DNA of 64,000 nt from contig NZ_DATIND010000121.1 in NCBI RefSeq assembly GCF_035474595.1, positions 1-64,000 on the forward strand, given 5' to 3'. Below, piece after piece: positions 1 to 8,026 of the stretch (the first letter of the stretch is position 1; every line of letters starts with the position of its first letter). Source of the stretch: Longimicrobium sp. GTDB lineage: Bacteria > Gemmatimonadota > Gemmatimonadetes > Longimicrobiales > Longimicrobiaceae. The translations under genes and the position numbers were made by a program. The notes beneath the pieces are model-generated. The model did not search any database. It was not told the DNA's origin and saw only the letters and a program-made list of their open reading frames with translations.

Positions 1-132
1 CGTCACCAGCACGTCCACGTCGCTGTCCGGGCGGAAGTCGTCGCGCAGGACGGAGCCGAACAGCGCCAGCTCGCTCACGTGCCACTTCCGGCAGAACTCC
101 TCGATCCGCTCGCGCGGGACCTCGATCTTCAT
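1..132 (-). CDS. MntA-like nucleotidyltransferase antitoxin, second copy (partial)
   Basis: The first 44 codons of a minus-strand gene that runs off the left edge. It starts at ATG 132 behind a GAGGGGTGAG ribosome site. The visible part carries the GSX10DXD motif of MNT-type nucleotidyltransferases (G26-S27, D38, D40). It is about 96% identical in DNA to the mntA copy at 534-830, and the identity includes the ribosome site and stops just upstream of it. In MntA-HepT systems this protein adenylylates and silences the HepT toxin. It lies downstream of hepT, so hepT is sandwiched between two mntA copies. Whether this copy is complete cannot be seen. Confidence 0.8.
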   Translation of the reverse strand, partial: MKIEVPRERIEEFCRKWHVSELALFGSVLRDDFRPDSDVDVLVT

Positions 133-184
133 CTCACCCCTCGTTTCCTCGTCCGGCTTTCGGGCTCGTGTTGGCAAAGGCTGC

Positions 185-556
185 TTACAATGCTGCGTCC
201 GGAGATTCGGGAAGAAGCCGTTCGAGAGCTGCGATCAACGCGGGGATCTCGCTCGTGGCTACATCCCAGACGATCCCGAAGTTGATCCTCCAGTACTCGT
301 GGACCAGCCGATTCCGCATGCCGATGATCGGAACCCAGTCGATGCTCGCCTCCCGGTTGCGGAACTCGGGAGACAGGCGCGCCGCAGCCTCCCCCACCAG
401 CTCCAGCGCCTTCGAAAGCGCCAGCTGCGTCCTGCGGTCGGCCTCGAGCCGCTCCAGCGTCAGGTCGCGCGCAATGGCCTCGGCGTCCCATGCTGCCTGC
501 AGCATGTCCCAGAGCTGTGCTGCGTCCCGATCGTCAGGCGGCGTATAGGATTGCAT
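185..556 (-). CDS. hepT: HepT-like toxin (DUF86/HEPN RNase)
   Basis: A 123-residue protein of the HepT/DUF86 family, the HEPN ribonuclease toxin of MntA-HepT pairs. The RX4HXY active motif is visible as RNRLVHEY (R81, H86, Y88); Y88 is the type of residue modified by MntA in characterised systems. The rest is helical, as expected for HEPN. The start at ATG 556 gives the usual family length and overlaps the 3' end of mntA by 23 bp, so the two are translationally linked with the antitoxin first. Activity is inferred from the family. Confidence 0.85.
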   Translation of the reverse strand: MQSYTPPDDRDAAQLWDMLQAAWDAEAIARDLTLERLEADRRTQLALSKALELVGEAAARLSPEFRNREASIDWVPIIGMRNRLVHEYWRINFGIVWDVATSEIPALIAALERLLPESPDAAL

Positions 557-830
557 GATTCCGCAGGATGTGGTGGCGCCTGAACGGGTTGGTAACCGAC
601 GACTTCTCCACCAGGTCGACAGGCCTGCCGTACAGCTGCCTGAGCTCGTCCTCCATGGCAAGCCAGCTGCGGAATGTCGCCCGAACGCCCGGCTCGAACG
701 TCACCAGCACGTCCACGTCGCTGTCGGGGCGGAAGTCGTCGCGGAGCACGGAGCCGAAAAGCGCCAGCTCGCTCACGTGCCACTTCCGGCAGAACTCCTC
801 GATCCGCTCGCGCGGGACCTCGATCTTCAT
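534..830 (-). CDS. mntA: MntA-like nucleotidyltransferase antitoxin
   Basis: A 98-residue minimal nucleotidyltransferase. GSX10DXD is intact (G26-S27, D38, D40), and a later Asp in VDLVEK completes the usual metal-binding set. In the family it AMPylates HepT and neutralises it. The ATG lies 1 bp after the xerD stop, with the ribosome site GAGGGGTGAG overlapping the end of xerD, so the pair rides on the ispF-dedA-xerD transcript. The gene overlaps hepT by 23 bp and is a near duplicate of the partial gene at 1-132. Confidence 0.87.
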   Translation of the reverse strand: MKIEVPRERIEEFCRKWHVSELALFGSVLRDDFRPDSDVDVLVTFEPGVRATFRSWLAMEDELRQLYGRPVDLVEKSSVTNPFRRHHILRNHAILYAA

Positions 831-831
831 C

Positions 832-1818
832 TCACCCCTCCTTCCGCTTCGCCGCGCGTGCCGCGCCCGCCTCGCGCTCCCACTGCTGCTCGCGCGGGTG
901 GTGGGCGCGGTGCTCCTGCGCAAGGTAGTTGCGGTCCACGTGCGTGTAGATCTGGGTGGTGGACACGTCCGCGTGGCCGAGCATCTCCTGCACCGCCAGC
1001 AGGTCGGCGCCGCCCTCCAGCAGGTGCGTGGCGAACGAGTGCCGCAGCGTGTGCGGCGTCACCCGCTTCCCGATCCCCGCGGCTTCCACGTGCTCGCGCA
1101 GGATCTTCCACACGCCCATCCGCGTCAGCGGGCCGCCGCGGGCGTTCAGGAACACGCGACCCTCGCCCTTGCCGCGGTCCAGCCGCGGCCGCGTCTCGCG
1201 CAGGTAGATGGACACCGTGCCGACCGCGCGCGCGCCGATGGGCACCAGCCGCTCCTTGCTTCCCTTGCCGAACACGCTCACGAACTGGTCGTCGAAGTGC
1301 AGGTCGCGCACGCGCACCCCGATCAGCTCGCTCACCCGAACGCCGGTGGCGTACGCGAACTCCAGCATCGCGCGGTCGCGCCAGGCCAGCGGCTGCAGCA
1401 GGTCCGGCGCCTCCAGCAGCTTCTCCATCTCCGGCACCGACAGCGCCTCCGGCAGCCGCTGCCACTGCCGGGGCATGGAGATGCGGTCGCTGGGGTCGCC
1501 CGTCACCTCCCCCTCGCCCAGCAGGAAGCGGAAGTAGGTGCGGATGGACGACAGGTTGCGGGCGATGGAGCTGGGGGCGAGCCCCAGGTCCTTCAGCTCC
1601 ATCAGCAGCGCGCGCAGGTCCGCCGTCGTCACCTCCGCCGGCGTGGCGCGGCCGGCCTGCCGCGCGAACGCCGCCATCCGCACGATGTCGTGGCGGTACG
1701 CGTCCAGCGTGTTCCCCGCCAGCCCGCGCTCGAAGCGCAGGTGGTCCAGGAACGGCTCCAGCAGGAAGCGGCGCGCGCCGGCGTCGTCCCCCTCCTCCAC
1801 CGAAGCGCGCGGGCTCAC
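832..1818 (-). CDS. xerD: Tyrosine recombinase XerD/XerC type
   Basis: A 328-residue site-specific tyrosine recombinase of Xer size. The N-terminal SAM-like core-binding domain spans about residues 18-105 and the catalytic domain about 125-300. The catalytic set is complete: R161 (GVRVSEL), K185 (GKGSKER), H256-x-x-R259 (HTLRH), H282 and nucleophile Y291 (IYTHV). The cellular role is expected to be chromosome-dimer resolution at dif; XerC and XerD cannot be told apart here. The GTG start at 1818 overlaps the dedA stop in a GTGA quartet. The Lys/Ala/Arg-rich tail after residue 300 overlaps the ribosome site of mntA. Confidence 0.92.
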   Translation of the reverse strand: MSPRASVEEGDDAGARRFLLEPFLDHLRFERGLAGNTLDAYRHDIVRMAAFARQAGRATPAEVTTADLRALLMELKDLGLAPSSIARNLSSIRTYFRFLLGEGEVTGDPSDRISMPRQWQRLPEALSVPEMEKLLEAPDLLQPLAWRDRAMLEFAYATGVRVSELIGVRVRDLHFDDQFVSVFGKGSKERLVPIGARAVGTVSIYLRETRPRLDRGKGEGRVFLNARGGPLTRMGVWKILREHVEAAGIGKRVTPHTLRHSFATHLLEGGADLLAVQEMLGHADVSTTQIYTHVDRNYLAQEHRAHHPREQQWEREAGAARAAKRKEG

Positions 1819-2435
1819 TTCTCCTCCGCGCCTTCCCTGCGCGACTTCCACCACCACCAGCCCACGCCGGTCGCCAGCACCGCCGCGGCGATCGCCAGCC
1901 ACTTCCCCGAAGATTCGACCGTGGCGCGGATCTCTTCCCAGTTCTCCCCCGCGGTGGCGCCGAGGTAGACGATCAGCCCGTACCACGCCGCCGATGCCAG
2001 CGCCATCGGGATGGCCGCGCGCCAGAAGCCCACCTTGCTGGTGCCCGCGAAGATGGGGACTACCGCGCGGAACATGGGCAGAAAGCGGGAGATGAAGATG
2101 ACGATCGTCCCGCGGCGCTGGTAGAAGCGCGACAGCTTCTCCATCTGCTTCGGCTGCAGGATCATGCGCCCGATGCGGCCGCGGAAGAACTCCGTCCCCT
2201 TCCTCCGCCCCACCCAGTACATCAGCAGCGCGGTGGAAAGGTTCCCCAGCCACACGACGAGGAACATGACGGCCGGGTTTCCGTTCCCCTTCCCCGCCAG
2301 GAAGCCGCCGAAGAGGGCCACCACGTCGGCGGGAACGGGGGGGAAGACGTTCTCCACCGCCGAGATCACGCCCACCACCAGGTACACCAGCAGCGGCGGA
2401 AGCCCGCCCAGCCAGTTGAGGATGGAGTCGATCAC
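1815..2435 (-). CDS. DedA family membrane protein (SNARE-associated/VTT domain)
   Basis: A 206-residue inner-membrane protein of the DedA family. The VTT domain signature is visible: ENVFPPVPAD near residue 28, the GxxxG-rich helix, and the FISRFLPMFRAVVPIFAGTS segment around 115-134. The last helix is followed by a Trp- and Arg/Lys-rich tail. Family members help maintain proton motive force and flip polyprenyl-phosphate or phospholipid carriers. It lies 3 bp after ispF and overlaps xerD by 4 bp, so the three form one transcription unit. Confidence 0.9.
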   Translation of the reverse strand: MIDSILNWLGGLPPLLVYLVVGVISAVENVFPPVPADVVALFGGFLAGKGNGNPAVMFLVVWLGNLSTALLMYWVGRRKGTEFFRGRIGRMILQPKQMEKLSRFYQRRGTIVIFISRFLPMFRAVVPIFAGTSKVGFWRAAIPMALASAAWYGLIVYLGATAGENWEEIRATVESSGKWLAIAAAVLATGVGWWWWKSRREGAEEK

Positions 2436-2438
2436 GCC

Positions 2439-2960
2439 TCAGAGCCCCGTGTCGCGGCGGTGGCGGGCGTGCACCTCGTCGACCCCCTCCATGTCGTCGA
2501 TGAGGGCCACGGCGTAGCAGGCGACTCCCTCACCGCGGCCGATCCATCCCAGGCCCTCGTTGCTCTTGCCCTTGATGGACACGTGGTCCGGCGCGATGCC
2601 CAGGACCTGCGCGATCTTCTGCTGCATGGCGGGTGCGTGGGGCCCGATCTTCGGCGTTTCGGCGACCACGGTGACGTCGACGTTCACCACCTGGTAGTTG
2701 CGCCCCTCCAGCAGGCGCACGACGCGCGCCAGAAGCTGCATCGAGTCGGCGTCCTTCCACTCCGCGTCGGTGGGCGGAAAGTGGCGGCCGATGTCGCCCA
2801 GCCCGGCGGCGCCCAGCAGCGCGTCGGTCACCGCGTGCGCCACGGCGTCGGCATCGGAGTGCCCGTCCAGCCCCCGCTCCGCCGGAATCTCCACGCCGCC
2901 CAGGATGAGCCGCCGCCCCGCTGCGAAGCGGTGGGAATCGTAACCGTTGCCGATGCGCAT
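2439..2960 (-). CDS. ispF: 2-C-methyl-D-erythritol 2,4-cyclodiphosphate synthase
   Basis: A 173-residue IspF, of typical length. It converts CDP-methylerythritol 2-phosphate to MEcPP in the non-mevalonate isoprenoid pathway. Metal ligands D8, H10 (GYDSH) and H42 (AVAHAV) are present, as is the FPPTD loop and the C-terminal GWIGRGEGVACYAVALI stretch. The chosen start is ATG 2960, because longer in-frame extensions are unlike the family. It is the first gene of the ispF-dedA-xerD-mntA-hepT unit. Confidence 0.95.
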   Translation of the reverse strand: MRIGNGYDSHRFAAGRRLILGGVEIPAERGLDGHSDADAVAHAVTDALLGAAGLGDIGRHFPPTDAEWKDADSMQLLARVVRLLEGRNYQVVNVDVTVVAETPKIGPHAPAMQQKIAQVLGIAPDHVSIKGKSNEGLGWIGRGEGVACYAVALIDDMEGVDEVHARHRRDTGL

Positions 2961-3047
2961 GGAGTGCGGTGGTGGTTGCTGTTGTCCAGTGGTCTTCGAT
3001 GGCGGCAGCACCAGGGTTTTGCCGCTCGCGCGAATGCCCGGGGCGCG

Positions 3048-3095
3048 AGTCCGCGAAGGCGGACTTCGGGCCGTTGTTGCCGCGAATTCATTCGC
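3048..3095 (-). repeat. Double-hairpin dispersed repeat, copy A
   Basis: Read on the minus strand: hairpin 1 GCGAAT-GA-ATTCGC, linker GGCAACAACGGCCCGA, hairpin 2 AGTCCGC-CTTC-GCGGACT. Both stems are perfect (6 and 7 bp). It lies between divergent ispF and thiolase. It is one of nine copies in the window with the same layout and linker but different stems. Confidence 0.85.
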
Positions 3096-3241
3096 CCCTC
3101 CCGCCTCGCATCCAGCCGCGAGGGCAGGAACTCGCCCACAGAATACCCTCCGGCGCGCCCCGTCGCCAATCTCCATCCCCGTGTCATCCAATCCCCATCC
3201 CCTGCCCTTGCCGTTGGGGTTGCGGATGATTAGCATTGAAC

Positions 3242-3257
3242 GAGACCGAACGGTCTC
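3242..3257. promoter_or_regulatory. Palindromic operator-like site upstream of the thiolase
   Basis: GAGACCG-AA-CGGTCTC is a perfect 7-bp inverted repeat with a 2-bp spacer, in a locally AT-richer stretch 38 bp before the thiolase start. Symmetry and spacing fit a TetR-family operator, a regulator class that often controls fatty-acid catabolism genes. No TetR gene lies in the window, so the partner is unknown. Confidence 0.55.
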
Positions 3258-3294
3258 TAACGCGGATTCGACGTGATCGCACGGGGAGGCGAGG

Positions 3295-4530
3295 ATGGCG
3301 GAGGCCTACATCATCGACGCGGTGCGAACGCCGCGCGGGCGGGGGAAGAAGGGGAAGGGCTCGCTGACGGAGATCCACCCGCAGGAGCTGCTGGCGCAGA
3401 CGCTGAACTGCCTGGCCGAGCGCGGCGGCATCGAGCGCGGCCAGGTGGAAGACGTGGTGGTGGGCGTGGTCAGCCAGGTGGGCGAGCAGGGCGGCAACAT
3501 CGCCCGCAACGCCGTGCTGGCCGCCGGTTGGCCCATCGAGGTGCCGGGCGTGTCGCTGAACCGCTTCTGCGGCAGCGGCCTGCAGGCGGTGAACTTCGCC
3601 GCCATGGGGGTGATGAGCGGGATGCACGAGCTGGTGGTGGGCGGCGGCGTGGAAAGCATGTCGCGCGTGCCCATGGGCTCGGACCAGTCGGGCTCCGACG
3701 GCCACAACCCGCTGCTGGCCGCGAAGCACTTCCAGGTGCCGCAGGGGATCAGCGCCGACCTGATCGCCACGCTCGAGGGCTTCACCCGCGAGGAGCTGGA
3801 CCGCTTCGCGCTCGAGTCGCAGCAGAAGGCCGCGGTGGCGCAGCGCGAGAATCGCTTCGCGCGCAGCCTCTTCCCCGTGGTCGATCCCGTCACCCGGCAG
3901 GTGGCGCTGGACCACGACGAGTACCCGCGCCCCGAGACCACGATGGAGGCGCTGTCGCAGCTGCAGCCCGCGTTCGCGGAGCTGGGCGCCAAGCCGGTGG
4001 GGCCGAACGGCGAGACGATGGACGAGATGGCGCTGCGCATCTACCCGCAGGCCGGGCAAATGAAGCACCAGCACACCGCGGGCAACTCCAGCGGCATCGT
4101 GGACGGGGCCGCGGCCGTGCTCCTGGCGTCGGACGGCTACGTGAGGTCGCACGGCCTGAAGGCGCGCGCCCGCATCCGCGCCATCTCCACCCACGGCGAG
4201 GAGCCGCTGATCATGCTCACCGCCCCGGCCGAGACGGCGCGCAAGGCATTGCGCAAGGCGGGGATGGAGGTGGGCGACATCGACCTGTGGGAGATCAACG
4301 AGGCGTTCGCCACGGTGCCGCTGCAGACCATCCGCACGCTCGGCGTGGACCCGGCGCGGGTGAACGTGAACGGCGGCGCCATCGCCCTCGGCCACCCGCT
4401 GGGCGCCACCGGGGCCATGCTGCTGGGCACCGCGCTGGACGAGCTGGAGCGGCGCGGCCTGGCCACGGCGCTGGTCACGCTGTGCATCGCGGGCGGCCAG
4501 GGCGTGGCGACGATCATCGAGCGAGTCTGA
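3295..4530 (+). CDS. Acetyl-CoA C-acyltransferase (thiolase)
   Basis: A 411-residue thiolase. The nucleophile is C92 (NRFCGSG), and the catalytic H367 (GHPLGATG) and C397 (LCIAGGQG) are in place. It catalyses the thiolytic last step of beta-oxidation or the reverse Claisen condensation of acyl-CoAs. The start is ATG 3295 behind GGGGAGGCGAGG. A hotdog thioesterase follows 130 bp later on the same strand, past a repeat hairpin, suggesting a shared acyl-CoA context. Degradative (FadA/FadI) and biosynthetic (PhaA) types were not separated. The upstream 3242-3257 palindrome is a likely control site. Confidence 0.93.
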   Translation: MAEAYIIDAVRTPRGRGKKGKGSLTEIHPQELLAQTLNCLAERGGIERGQVEDVVVGVVSQVGEQGGNIARNAVLAAGWPIEVPGVSLNRFCGSGLQAVNFAAMGVMSGMHELVVGGGVESMSRVPMGSDQSGSDGHNPLLAAKHFQVPQGISADLIATLEGFTREELDRFALESQQKAAVAQRENRFARSLFPVVDPVTRQVALDHDEYPRPETTMEALSQLQPAFAELGAKPVGPNGETMDEMALRIYPQAGQMKHQHTAGNSSGIVDGAAAVLLASDGYVRSHGLKARARIRAISTHGEEPLIMLTAPAETARKALRKAGMEVGDIDLWEINEAFATVPLQTIRTLGVDPARVNVNGGAIALGHPLGATGAMLLGTALDELERRGLATALVTLCIAGGQGVATIIERV

Positions 4531-4534
4531 GGGA

Positions 4535-4630
4535 AAGTCCTAAGTCCTAAGTGCTAAGTGCTAAGTCCTGAGTGACATGGGATTTCCTAGCTGTTCCCAC
4601 TCAGGACTTGGGACTCAGGACTCAGGACTT
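4535..4630. repeat. Inverted pair of 7-bp tandem repeats
   Basis: Positions 4535-4576 hold six heptads of the form AAGTCCT/AAGTGCT/GAGTGAC. Positions 4599-4630 hold the complementary heptads ACTCAGG/ACTTGGG. The two arms can pair over about 30 bp across a 22-bp loop. It may terminate the thiolase transcript or be a simple-sequence expansion. Related heptads occur at 36549-36581. Confidence 0.75.
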
Positions 4631-4662
4631 CTTTTTCTGCTATTCACCCCGGGGTGAGAACG

Positions 4663-5160
4663 ATGCCGACCGATACGCTTCGCGAACGCACCTTCGCGTG
4701 GGGCGACCCGCTGGTGGGCGCCCGCGCCGCGCCGTCGATGAGCGGGATGGAGTACCTGCGCGCGATGATGCGCGGCGAGTTCCCTCCCCCGCCCGTCGCC
4801 ATGACGCTGGGCTTTACGCTGGACGAGGTGGACGACGGGCGCGCCGTGTTCGGGATGGAGCCCGCCGAGTTCCACTACAACCCCATCGGGATGGTGCACG
4901 GCGGCGTGGCGGCCACGCTGATGGACTCGGCGATGGGGTGCGCCGTGCACACGCGCCTTCCCGCGGGCGTGGGCTACACCACGCTGGAGATGAAGATCAA
5001 CCTGCTGCGCGCCATCACGCTGGACACCGGCCCGGTGGCGTGCGAGGGAACGCTCATCCATCTCGGCCGCACCACCGCGCTCGCCGAGGCCCGCATCACC
5101 GACGCCGCGGGACGGCTTCTGGCGCACGCCACGAGCACCTGCCTGATCGTGCGGCCGTAG
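4663..5160 (+). CDS. PaaI-family hotdog thioesterase
   Basis: A 165-residue single-hotdog protein. The signature HYNPIGMVHGGVAATLMDSA near residues 70-90 includes the HGG-x(9)-D pattern used for acyl-CoA hydrolysis in this family. The start ATG 4663 is preceded by GGGGTGAG; an in-frame GTG lies 9 bp upstream. The substrate cannot be read from sequence. The neighbouring thiolase suggests CoA-thioester turnover. Confidence 0.85.
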   Translation: MPTDTLRERTFAWGDPLVGARAAPSMSGMEYLRAMMRGEFPPPPVAMTLGFTLDEVDDGRAVFGMEPAEFHYNPIGMVHGGVAATLMDSAMGCAVHTRLPAGVGYTTLEMKINLLRAITLDTGPVACEGTLIHLGRTTALAEARITDAAGRLLAHATSTCLIVRP

Positions 5161-5385
5161 CGCCGGCCGGCCCCGCGTCCGCGGTACACAGCCTCCCCAT
5201 CGATGCCGGCGCGCCGACCGGCTGGCGCTGGACGTGCCCCGACGCGGCGGCGCGGGCGGCGATGCGGCCGCCGCTGGACGGCGCGGCATCTCCCCTGCTC
5301 CGCCGCGGCTCTTTCGCGCGCCGCTCCGCGCCCGCATTATCACCGCCTTCCAAAACCACTTAAGCCGGATGGGCAGGAGGGCATC

Positions 5386-7281
5386 ATCGCCAGCAAGTGG
5401 ACCATCGACGACTCCCGCGAGCTGTACAACATCGAGGGCTGGGGGATCGGCTATTTCGGCGTGAACGAGCGCGGGCACGTGACCGTTCACCCCACCAAGG
5501 ATGAGTCGCGCGGGATCGACCTGTACGAGTTCGCGGTGGACATGGAGGCGCAGGGGGTGGGATTGCCGCTCCTGCTGCGCTTTTCCGACATCCTGCGCAC
5601 CCGCGTGCAGACGCTGTCCGAGAAGTTCGCCAACGCGATCCAGGAGTTCGGCTACCAGGGGCAGTACACCACCGTGTACCCCATCAAGGTGAACCAGCAG
5701 CGCCACGTGGTGGAGGAGATCGCCGAGTACGGGCGTCCCTACGGCGTGGGGCTGGAGGTGGGAAGCAAGCCGGAGCTGATGGCGGTGCTGGCGCTCAGCG
5801 AGCGCACCGACCACCTGATCGTCTGCAACGGCTACAAGGACGAGGAGTACGTGCGGCTGGCGCTGATGGGGCAGCGGCTGGGGCACAACGTGCTGATCGT
5901 GATCGAGAAGATCAGCGAGGTCGACACCATCCTGCGCGTGGCCGCCGAGATGGAGCTGGAGCCCACCGTGGGCGTGCGCATCAAGCTCTCCACCGCCGGG
6001 GCGGGAAAGTGGAGCGAGAGCGCGGGGGAGAAGAGCAAGTTCGGCCTCAACTCGGCGCAGCTGGTGAAGGTGCTGGACAAGCTCAAGTCGGCCGGCAAGC
6101 TGGGCATCCTGAAGCTGATCCACTTCCACCTGGGCTCGCAGATCCCCGACATCCGCAACATCAAGCTGGGGATGGCGGAGGTGTCGCGGTACTACGTGGA
6201 GCTGCGCCAGCTGGGGGTGGACGTGCAGTACGTGGACGTGGGCGGCGGCCTCGGCGTGGACTACGACGGCTCGCGCTCGGTGACGCCGGGGAGCGTGAAC
6301 TACTCCATCCAGGAGTACGCCAACGACATCATCTACTCGCTGGCCGAGGCGAGCCGCGAGAACGAGGTGCCGATGCCGCACGTGATCAGCGAGAGCGGGC
6401 GTGCGCTGACGGCGCACCACGCGCTGCTGCTGATCAACGTCATCGACCTGGAGACGCAGGCCCCCGACCCGATGGAGGACGTGGGCGACGACGAGCACCC
6501 GCTGGTGCTGGAGCTGGCGGCCACCTACCGCGAGGTGGACCACCGCAACCTGCGCGAGGTGTACCACGACGCCGCGTTCGCGAAGGAGCAGACGCAGAGC
6601 CACTTCAACTCGGGGGCGATGACGCTGCGCGAGCGGGCGGCGGCCGAGCGCTTCTGGCTGGCGATCATGAACCGCGTGGCCGTCCTGGCCGCGCAGGACC
6701 CGGAGGAGTACGACGACATCCTCCCCGAGCTGGAGGCGGTGCTGATCGACCGCTACTTCTGCAACTTCTCGCTCTTCCAGTCGCTGCCCGACTCGTGGGC
6801 CATCGACCAGCTCTTCCCCATCATGCCCATCCACCGGCTGGACGAGGAGCCCAGCCGGCGGGGGACGCTGCAGGACATGACCTGCGACAGCGACGGGAAG
6901 ATCGACCACTTCACCGGGTGGCGGAAGTCCAAGCCCAGCCTGGAGCTGCACGCATTCGACCCCGCGCAGCCGTACATCCTGGGGATCTTCCTCACCGGCG
7001 CGTACCAGGAGATCCTGGGCGACCTGCACAACCTGTTCGGCGACACCAACGCCGTGCACGTGCGGCTGGCCGACCACGGCTACGAGATCGGCGACATGGT
7101 GCACGGCGACACCGTGACCGAGGTGCTGAACTACGTGCAGTTCAACGCGCCGGACCTCGTCGCCACCTTCCGCCGCAAGGTGCAGAACGCCAAGCTGAAG
7201 CGCGCCGAGGCGAACACCTTCATCGCCGACTACGTGGCCGGGCTGGACGGATACACGTACCTCGAGGGCGACTGGGACTGA
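5386..7281 (+). CDS. speA: Biosynthetic arginine decarboxylase
   Basis: About 631 residues of a fold-III PLP arginine decarboxylase (arginine to agmatine, polyamine synthesis). The PLP lysine is K101 in VYPIKVNQQ, the Gly-rich phosphate loop is DVGGGLGVDYDG, and the second active-site motif is MTCDSDGKID. Protein-like sequence begins at ASKWTIDDSRELYN. No ATG, GTG or TTG occurs in frame between 5203 and that point, but AGGAGG sits 5 bp before ATC 5386, so an ATC start is proposed. The alternative ATG 5203 adds 61 Arg/Pro-rich residues with no ribosome site. Confidence 0.9.
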   Translation: MASKWTIDDSRELYNIEGWGIGYFGVNERGHVTVHPTKDESRGIDLYEFAVDMEAQGVGLPLLLRFSDILRTRVQTLSEKFANAIQEFGYQGQYTTVYPIKVNQQRHVVEEIAEYGRPYGVGLEVGSKPELMAVLALSERTDHLIVCNGYKDEEYVRLALMGQRLGHNVLIVIEKISEVDTILRVAAEMELEPTVGVRIKLSTAGAGKWSESAGEKSKFGLNSAQLVKVLDKLKSAGKLGILKLIHFHLGSQIPDIRNIKLGMAEVSRYYVELRQLGVDVQYVDVGGGLGVDYDGSRSVTPGSVNYSIQEYANDIIYSLAEASRENEVPMPHVISESGRALTAHHALLLINVIDLETQAPDPMEDVGDDEHPLVLELAATYREVDHRNLREVYHDAAFAKEQTQSHFNSGAMTLRERAAAERFWLAIMNRVAVLAAQDPEEYDDILPELEAVLIDRYFCNFSLFQSLPDSWAIDQLFPIMPIHRLDEEPSRRGTLQDMTCDSDGKIDHFTGWRKSKPSLELHAFDPAQPYILGIFLTGAYQEILGDLHNLFGDTNAVHVRLADHGYEIGDMVHGDTVTEVLNYVQFNAPDLVATFRRKVQNAKLKRAEANTFIADYVAGLDGYTYLEGDWD

Positions 7282-7286
7282 ACCGA

Positions 7287-7540
7287 AGTACGAAAGTACG
7301 GAGAGTACGAGAGTACGGAACTGCATGGGCTCGTCGCGCCCGATGGCTCTGCGGGCGATCCCAAACCACGTTGATCTCACGCGGAGACGCGGAGACGCAG
7401 AGAACTCACCGCGCCACCGAGTTCTCCGCGACTCCGCGTCTCCGCGTGAGATCCCACGGTGTCCGCGACGTGAGAGGAAGCCGTGAGATCGCGATGAGCG
7501 TCATACTTCCGTACTCCCGTACCTTCGTACTTCCGTTCCG
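7287..7540. repeat. Nested inverted repeats with 8-bp arrays
   Basis: The outer arms are octamer arrays of the AGTACGAA/AGTACGGA type at 7287-7319, with their inverse at 7503-7540. Inside, 7373-7453 is a long hairpin with arms GATCTCACGCGGAGACGCGG and its near complement, containing repeated GGAGACGC. The 349 bp between speA and the TM2-like gene holds nothing else. It may end the speA transcript. Confidence 0.7.
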
Positions 7541-7630
7541 CTGAAACTTCCTGCGCGGCACCGCCGTATCTCCCCACACGAGATGCGACTGCGTGCATCC
7601 GAACCACCGTCCCCCGACCTGAGCAGAACG

Positions 7631-7855
7631 ATGGCGAGCTATCGCAATCCCGGCACGGCCGCGGTCCTGAGCCTGCTGATCCCCGGTCTGGGGCAGCTGT
7701 ACAACGGCAAGATCCTGCGCGGCATCCTCTGGTTCATCGTCGCGGTGCTGAACACCGCGGTGTGGGTGTTCTCGCTCGGCACCCTGGGGTGGATCATCCA
7801 CGCCCTGTCCGCCTGGGGCGCGTACAACTACGCCAAGAAGCACCCGTACGCCTGA
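7631..7855 (+). CDS. Small TM2-like membrane protein
   Basis: A 74-residue protein with two hydrophobic helices. The first carries LSLLIPGLGQLYNGK, the Gly-rich plus GQLYNGK turn typical of TM2-like and related small membrane domains; the second is FIVAVLNTAVWVFSLG. Function is unknown. ATG 7631 was preferred over 7583 because the added 16 residues are polar and unlike the family. A strong hairpin follows at 7881-7908. Confidence 0.75.
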   Translation: MASYRNPGTAAVLSLLIPGLGQLYNGKILRGILWFIVAVLNTAVWVFSLGTLGWIIHALSAWGAYNYAKKHPYA

Positions 7856-7880
7856 GCTTCGCGGGTCGGAGAACGGAAGA

Positions 7881-7908
7881 CGGGGCGCGCCGGCGATGGC
7901 GCGCCCCG
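7881..7908 (+). terminator. Hairpin terminator after the TM2-like gene
   Basis: The 11-bp perfect stem CGGGGCGCGCC/GGCGCGCCCCG with a 6-nt loop ends 3 bp before CGTTTATTG. The T-tract is weak but the position is right. Confidence 0.65.
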
Positions 7909-8026
7909 CTCGTTTATTGTGACCGTTGCATTCCTATTTACGACATATAAGATGGAATAGATCGTGCGGGATTATCCCTGCCCTGATCTCATCTTCCGAT
8001 TTTCACCTGGCTGATGGAGGTGCGCA

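Noticed and set aside
555-3233. Very long plus-strand open frame opposite xerD, dedA and ispF
   Set aside because: Arg/His/Pro/Ala-rich translation with no domain; it is the antisense shadow of three well-supported minus-strand genes.
4615-7380. 921-codon minus-strand open frame opposite speA
   Set aside because: High-GC shadow; the plus strand carries intact arginine decarboxylase motifs.
7926-7951. Promoter TTGCAT...TATAAG for the lipoprotein at 8027
   Set aside because: The spacer is only 14 bp; TATAAG is noted as a possible -10 but no full promoter is claimed.
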